From positions 169,019-221,898 of the forward strand of contig NZ_ANFX01000032.1 in the NCBI RefSeq assembly GCF_000331285.1: a stretch of DNA of 52,880 bases, in the 5' to 3' direction. The DNA comes from Porphyrobacter sp. AAP82. GTDB lineage: Bacteria; Pseudomonadota; Alphaproteobacteria; Sphingomonadales; Sphingomonadaceae. The notes beneath the pieces were generated by a model that did no database searches, was not told the DNA's origin, and was given only the letters and a program-made list of their open reading frames with translations. The first letter of the stretch is position 1. Every line of letters begins with the position of its first letter. The translations under genes were made by a program, and so were the position numbers. Positions 50,210-52,880 of this stretch are shown here, piece after piece.

Positions 50210-51720
50210 CGCGCGCGGATGAATTCGCGGATATCGGCGCTGAGCTTGGCGCGGTCCTCGTCGCGGACATACATCATGTGCCCGGCGTCGTAATATCTCC
50301 ACGTGATCCGGTCCTGCGGCACGCCCGAACGCTTCAGCGAATATTCCGCGCCGAAGAAGGGCGTGGCGAAATCGTAGTACCCTTGCGCGTTGAACAGCCG
50401 CAATCCGCTGTTCTGGCGCATCGCCTGCCCGATCAGCGGCGCGATGTTGAGATAGGCCTGCCGCCCCCATCCGCTCCCCAGCGTCCAGTCCCACTGCCCG
50501 CCGACATTGCCGATCGCCTGGTAATTCCGGTCGGTCTTGTAGCCCAGCGTCTCGCGCGTCCAGACGTTGATCGCGGCGGTATAGCCTGCATCGATCCCGT
50601 AGAAGCTCGGGTCATTGTCCGGCGTCTCGCCGGCGTTGTCGTAGTCCTTGCCGGTATAGCGCGCGTCGAGCCTGCCGATGGTCAGCCCCCGGTCGCGCAG
50701 CAGCTCCTTGTAGAAGCGCTGGTCGGTGACGCGCAGGTTGGCCTCATCGAGATAGGTTTCGGAAAGGCCGGTGAGCCGCGCCAGTTCCTTCCTCACCGCG
50801 GCGCGCTCGTCGGCGGGCAGTTCCTCGCCCTTCAGGAGCGTGCTGGCGAAGGGCCCGATCGCGAATTTGCGCGCCTCGGCGACGATCGCCTCCACCGAAG
50901 GCGCCTGAACCTTGCCGTGGTAGTAAGCGGCCGCCGCCATGTTCGGCAGGGTGACGATATAGGCCAGCTCGTTGCCGGGAGTGGGCTCGCGGCCCGCGAA
51001 GTCGAGGATCGTCGAGATCAGGATGAGGCCGTTCAATCCCACGTCGTTGTAGGTCGAGCCCTCGAGCTCGTCGACCACCATCGCGGTGCGGCTGGTGCCG
51101 TAGCTCTCTCCGCCGAGGTATTTCGGCGAGGACCAGCGGCCATTGTCGGCCAGCCAGCGCCGGATCACCTGTGCCACCGCGCGCGCGTCTTGCCTCAGGC
51201 CATAATACTTCTTGGGATCGGTGCCCGGGGTCAGATAGCTGAACCCCGTCCCCGGCGGGTCGATGAACACGAGGTCGGCGACGTCGAGCAGGCTGTCGGG
51301 ATTGTCGAGCAGCGGGTAGGGCAGGGCGCCGTCGTCCTTGCCGTCCGAGGGGATCGCGACCCGCTTGGGCCCGAAAGCCCCCATCTGGAGCCACACCGAG
51401 CCCGAACCGGGCCCGCCATTGTAGAGGAAGAACACCGGCCTTGCGGGGTCGGCGGGGGTCTTCACATAGGAGGTGGTCAGGATGACCGCCTCGGCTTTGC
51501 CGCTCTCGTCCGAAAGGATCGTGTCGGCCATCGTCACCTTGTAGGGCACGCGCTGCCCGCCGAAGGTGCCGACAAGATCGCGGGAGCGGACCTGCGCCTC
51601 GGGCGAGGGCGCGGCGGACTTGGCGGCGCTGTCCGCCTTGGGCGCGTCCTGCGCGAGGGAGGGGGCGGCAAGGGCGAAGGTGCCGGCAGCGGCCAGCAGC
51701 GCAATGAGTCGGGTGTTCAT
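50206..51720 (-). CDS. Serine carboxypeptidase, peptidase family S10
   Basis: 504 residues from the ATG at 51720, giving signal peptide LIALLAAAGTFALAAPSLAQ. The S10 catalytic residues are visible: nucleophile Ser206 in GGESYGTSR, Asp in YYDFATPFFG and His in YYDAGHMMYVR. NGGPGSGSVWLQMGAFGP is the family oxyanion segment and FIDPPGTGFSY a further match. It is periplasmic or secreted and removes C-terminal residues from peptides. It is upstream of and coupled to the lipoprotein gene. Confidence 0.93.
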   Translation of the reverse strand: MNTRLIALLAAAGTFALAAPSLAQDAPKADSAAKSAAPSPEAQVRSRDLVGTFGGQRVPYKVTMADTILSDESGKAEAVILTTSYVKTPADPARPVFFLYNGGPGSGSVWLQMGAFGPKRVAIPSDGKDDGALPYPLLDNPDSLLDVADLVFIDPPGTGFSYLTPGTDPKKYYGLRQDARAVAQVIRRWLADNGRWSSPKYLGGESYGTSRTAMVVDELEGSTYNDVGLNGLILISTILDFAGREPTPGNELAYIVTLPNMAAAAYYHGKVQAPSVEAIVAEARKFAIGPFASTLLKGEELPADERAAVRKELARLTGLSETYLDEANLRVTDQRFYKELLRDRGLTIGRLDARYTGKDYDNAGETPDNDPSFYGIDAGYTAAINVWTRETLGYKTDRNYQAIGNVGGQWDWTLGSGWGRQAYLNIAPLIGQAMRQNSGLRLFNAQGYYDFATPFFGAEYSLKRSGVPQDRITWRYYDAGHMMYVRDEDRAKLSADIREFIRAR

Positions 51721-51797
51721 GGGGACAGGGGATTGGCAGGCCTGCGGGGCGGGGGTCAAGCGCGGGCGAGGGCGTTGCGCCCAGCTTGGTGAGGCTG

Positions 51798-52118
51798 TCA
51801 GGCGGCGCGGGGAGTGATCCGTTCCAGCTCGCCGTTCAGGGCTCGCTTTGCTGCGCGCAGTTCGGCAATCGTCTGAAGTCGCAGGAAGAAGCCTTCCGAC
51901 ATGCGGAAATAGCGCGAGAGGCGCAGGTCCAGCTCACCGTCGATGCGGGTGGTGCCGTCGATCATCGCTTGCAGGCGCGCGGGTTCGACCGCGATGGCAT
52001 CGGCCAAGGCGGCGGTGTTGAGCTTCAGAGGCTCCATGAACTCCGAGACCAGCATCTCCCCCGCGTGGGGGATGTGCAGCCAGTCCGAGGTGTCAGTGGT
52101 AGTCGACGATTTCGACAT
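51798..52118 (-). CDS. higA: HigA-type antitoxin (HTH)
   Basis: 106 residues. The XRE/HigA pattern HIPHAGEMLVSEFMEPLKLN, LADAIAVEPARLQAMIDG and LRLSRYFRMSEGFFLRLQ is clear. HigA binds HigB and the operon promoter. It overlaps higB by 26 bases, and an N-terminal Ser/Thr-rich lead of about 14 residues extends past the usual HPGE start. Toxin first, antitoxin second is the normal HigBA order. Confidence 0.92.
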   Translation of the reverse strand: MSKSSTTTDTSDWLHIPHAGEMLVSEFMEPLKLNTAALADAIAVEPARLQAMIDGTTRIDGELDLRLSRYFRMSEGFFLRLQTIAELRAAKRALNGELERITPRAA

Positions 52119-52374
52119 CGTATGCGTTTCCGTTGTCCCAGCGGAAGCATATACGCCATTTCATGTTGATGGAAACGGAATGCTGACCGACGCGGTCACG
52201 GTCCAGCTCGTGCAGACGGTTGCTCGGCGGGAGTTTGAGGTCGTCGAGGGTGTCAGCCGCATCGATCATGTTGAGCTTCGCCAGCGCGCGCTGCTGGATA
52301 TCGGCGGGCAGCTTGCGGCTGCGCTTGCCGTTCCAGATGTGCTCGGTTTCTGCGCAGGCGAAGGACTGGATCAC
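52093..52374 (-). CDS. higB: HigB-type mRNA interferase toxin
   Basis: 93 residues, GTG start at 52374. It matches RelE/HigB: IQSFACAETEHIWNGKRSRK, ALAKLNMIDAADTLDDLKLP, PSNRLHELDRDRVGQHSVSI and MKWRICFRWDNGNAYDVEIV. It cleaves mRNA on the ribosome and is neutralised by HigA. It starts on the last bases of the RAMA-domain gene (GTGA overlap), so the three genes are probably co-transcribed. Confidence 0.92.
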   Translation of the reverse strand: MIQSFACAETEHIWNGKRSRKLPADIQQRALAKLNMIDAADTLDDLKLPPSNRLHELDRDRVGQHSVSINMKWRICFRWDNGNAYDVEIVDYH

Positions 52375-52880
52375 TGGAAGTCATCCAAACGACGCCAAAT
52401 TTTTTGGGTCGGTTGCCATGCATGCCAGAATCGCCAGCCATTTACGTTGGTCCCTGAAATCGCACTTGCAGCATCTGATGGACTAGTCCTCACGACCCCA
52501 TTCGCATCAACCCATTGGCCGTTTCGGATCTCCGCAAAATGCTCGGCGCCCTTGTAAGTTGCTCGAAGCTTCGTTCCGTCGGGAAAGAAGACTCCATTGA
52601 ACCAAGCGCCATGTGCGAAAGCGGCTAGGGCGTTCTTAGGTGCGGGCGAATTGGATAGAGCTTTCGCAATCTCGTGGGCCTGTGAGTTGCTGAGCAATGC
52701 GTTCAAGGCATTTTCTTGGTTATCAGGCAGAGCGAGCAGGCGGCGAAGCACCTGATTATAGCTGTCACCCTCGTGATTCCGGAGTGCGGTGAGGGCCTTG
52801 AAGACGTCGAAGTCGTGACGTGACCCCCTGATTTTCCTCCACGAGCGATTAGAGTCTGGCCTGAAGGAAGGACAGACGAT
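52371..52880 (-). CDS. RAMA-domain protein, partial at 5' end
   Basis: The frame stays open to the window edge (169 codons before the stop), so the start lies beyond 52880; a GTG at 52751 is probably internal. The visible N-terminal part contains VFKALTALRNHEGDSY and NQVLRRLLALPD, resembling a short helical DNA-binding or dimer segment. The C-terminal half GAWFNGVFFPDGTKLRATYK, GQWVDANGVVRTSPSDAASA and NGWRFWHAW resembles the RAMA/DUF2924-like domain associated with modification enzymes. It overlaps higB by 4 bases. GC is lower than elsewhere. Function unknown; a DNA-linked partner of the toxin-antitoxin pair is possible. Confidence 0.7.
   Translation of the reverse strand: MVCPSFRPDSNRSWRKIRGSRHDFDVFKALTALRNHEGDSYNQVLRRLLALPDNQENALNALLSNSQAHEIAKALSNSPAPKNALAAFAHGAWFNGVFFPDGTKLRATYKGAEHFAEIRNGQWVDANGVVRTSPSDAASAISGTNVNGWRFWHAWQPTQKIWRRLDDFQ

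Overview
GC-rich chromosomal DNA with dense, often overlapping genes (ATGA, GTGA and TTGA junctions). It suggests an alphaproteobacterium of the order Sphingomonadales, perhaps Erythrobacteraceae. This rests on the gene neighbourhoods (tsaD-gpsA-flippase back to back with hemC-hemD-mitofilin-like), the TonB-receptor-linked catabolic operon and the coding style. It is inference, because there is no rRNA or other marker. I saw no tRNA, rRNA, CRISPR array, insertion sequence with transposase, or origin.

Region 1 (46-11897) is a divergent catabolic cluster. Leftward genes encode an HMG-CoA-lyase-like enzyme, both subunits of a hydantoinase/oxoprolinase, a CaiB-type CoA transferase and an isochorismatase-type amidohydrolase. 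Rightward genes encode an Asp/Glu/hydantoin racemase homologue that has lost both catalytic cysteines, two NTF2-like proteins and a TonB-dependent receptor. A GntR/FCD repressor sits between them, and an identical palindrome (TTGTATACAA) precedes each arm. The substrate is not identifiable from sequence; a cyclic amide, imide or hydantoin giving a branched acyl-CoA is plausible.

Region 2 (11990-25533) holds a YVTN-propeller lipoprotein gene divergent from a ten-gene operon: ABC transporter (binding protein, permease, ATPase), NikR-like ribbon-helix-helix regulator, two DUF1989 proteins, urea/guanidine carboxylase, allophanate hydrolase, soluble hybrid histidine kinase and LuxR-type response regulator. 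This is the layout of guanidine (or urea) assimilation through allophanate. Two perfect TATTAC-N14-GTAATA dyads, one before the operon and one just before the regulator gene, look like the regulator's operators. The regulator lacks three of the four NikR nickel ligands.

Region 3 (25669-34899) carries a sterol-desaturase-family gene with a membrane partner, a sulfane-sulfur module (cysteine-free ArsR regulator, 1-Cys peroxiredoxin, persulfide dioxygenase, split YeeE/YedE transporter), a cytochrome bd-type oxidase operon with a small DUF2474 subunit and a DCC protein, an FMN-dependent hydroxyacid oxidase, and a 49-residue unknown protein.

Region 4 (34896-39369) has a maleylacetoacetate isomerase / fumarylacetoacetase-type / aldehyde dehydrogenase operon, a stand-alone receiver protein and a membrane-anchored helix-hairpin-helix protein. 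Region 5 (39462-51720) is mostly housekeeping: flippase, gpsA, tsaD, hemC, hemD, a mitofilin-like protein, a UbiH-family hydroxylase, DsbD, a lipoprotein and an S10 peptidase. Between 45794 and 46253 lies a noncoding island with an inverted pair of REP-like palindromes. Region 6 (51798-52880) is a HigBA toxin-antitoxin pair translationally coupled to a RAMA-domain protein that runs off the window; its lower GC suggests acquired DNA.
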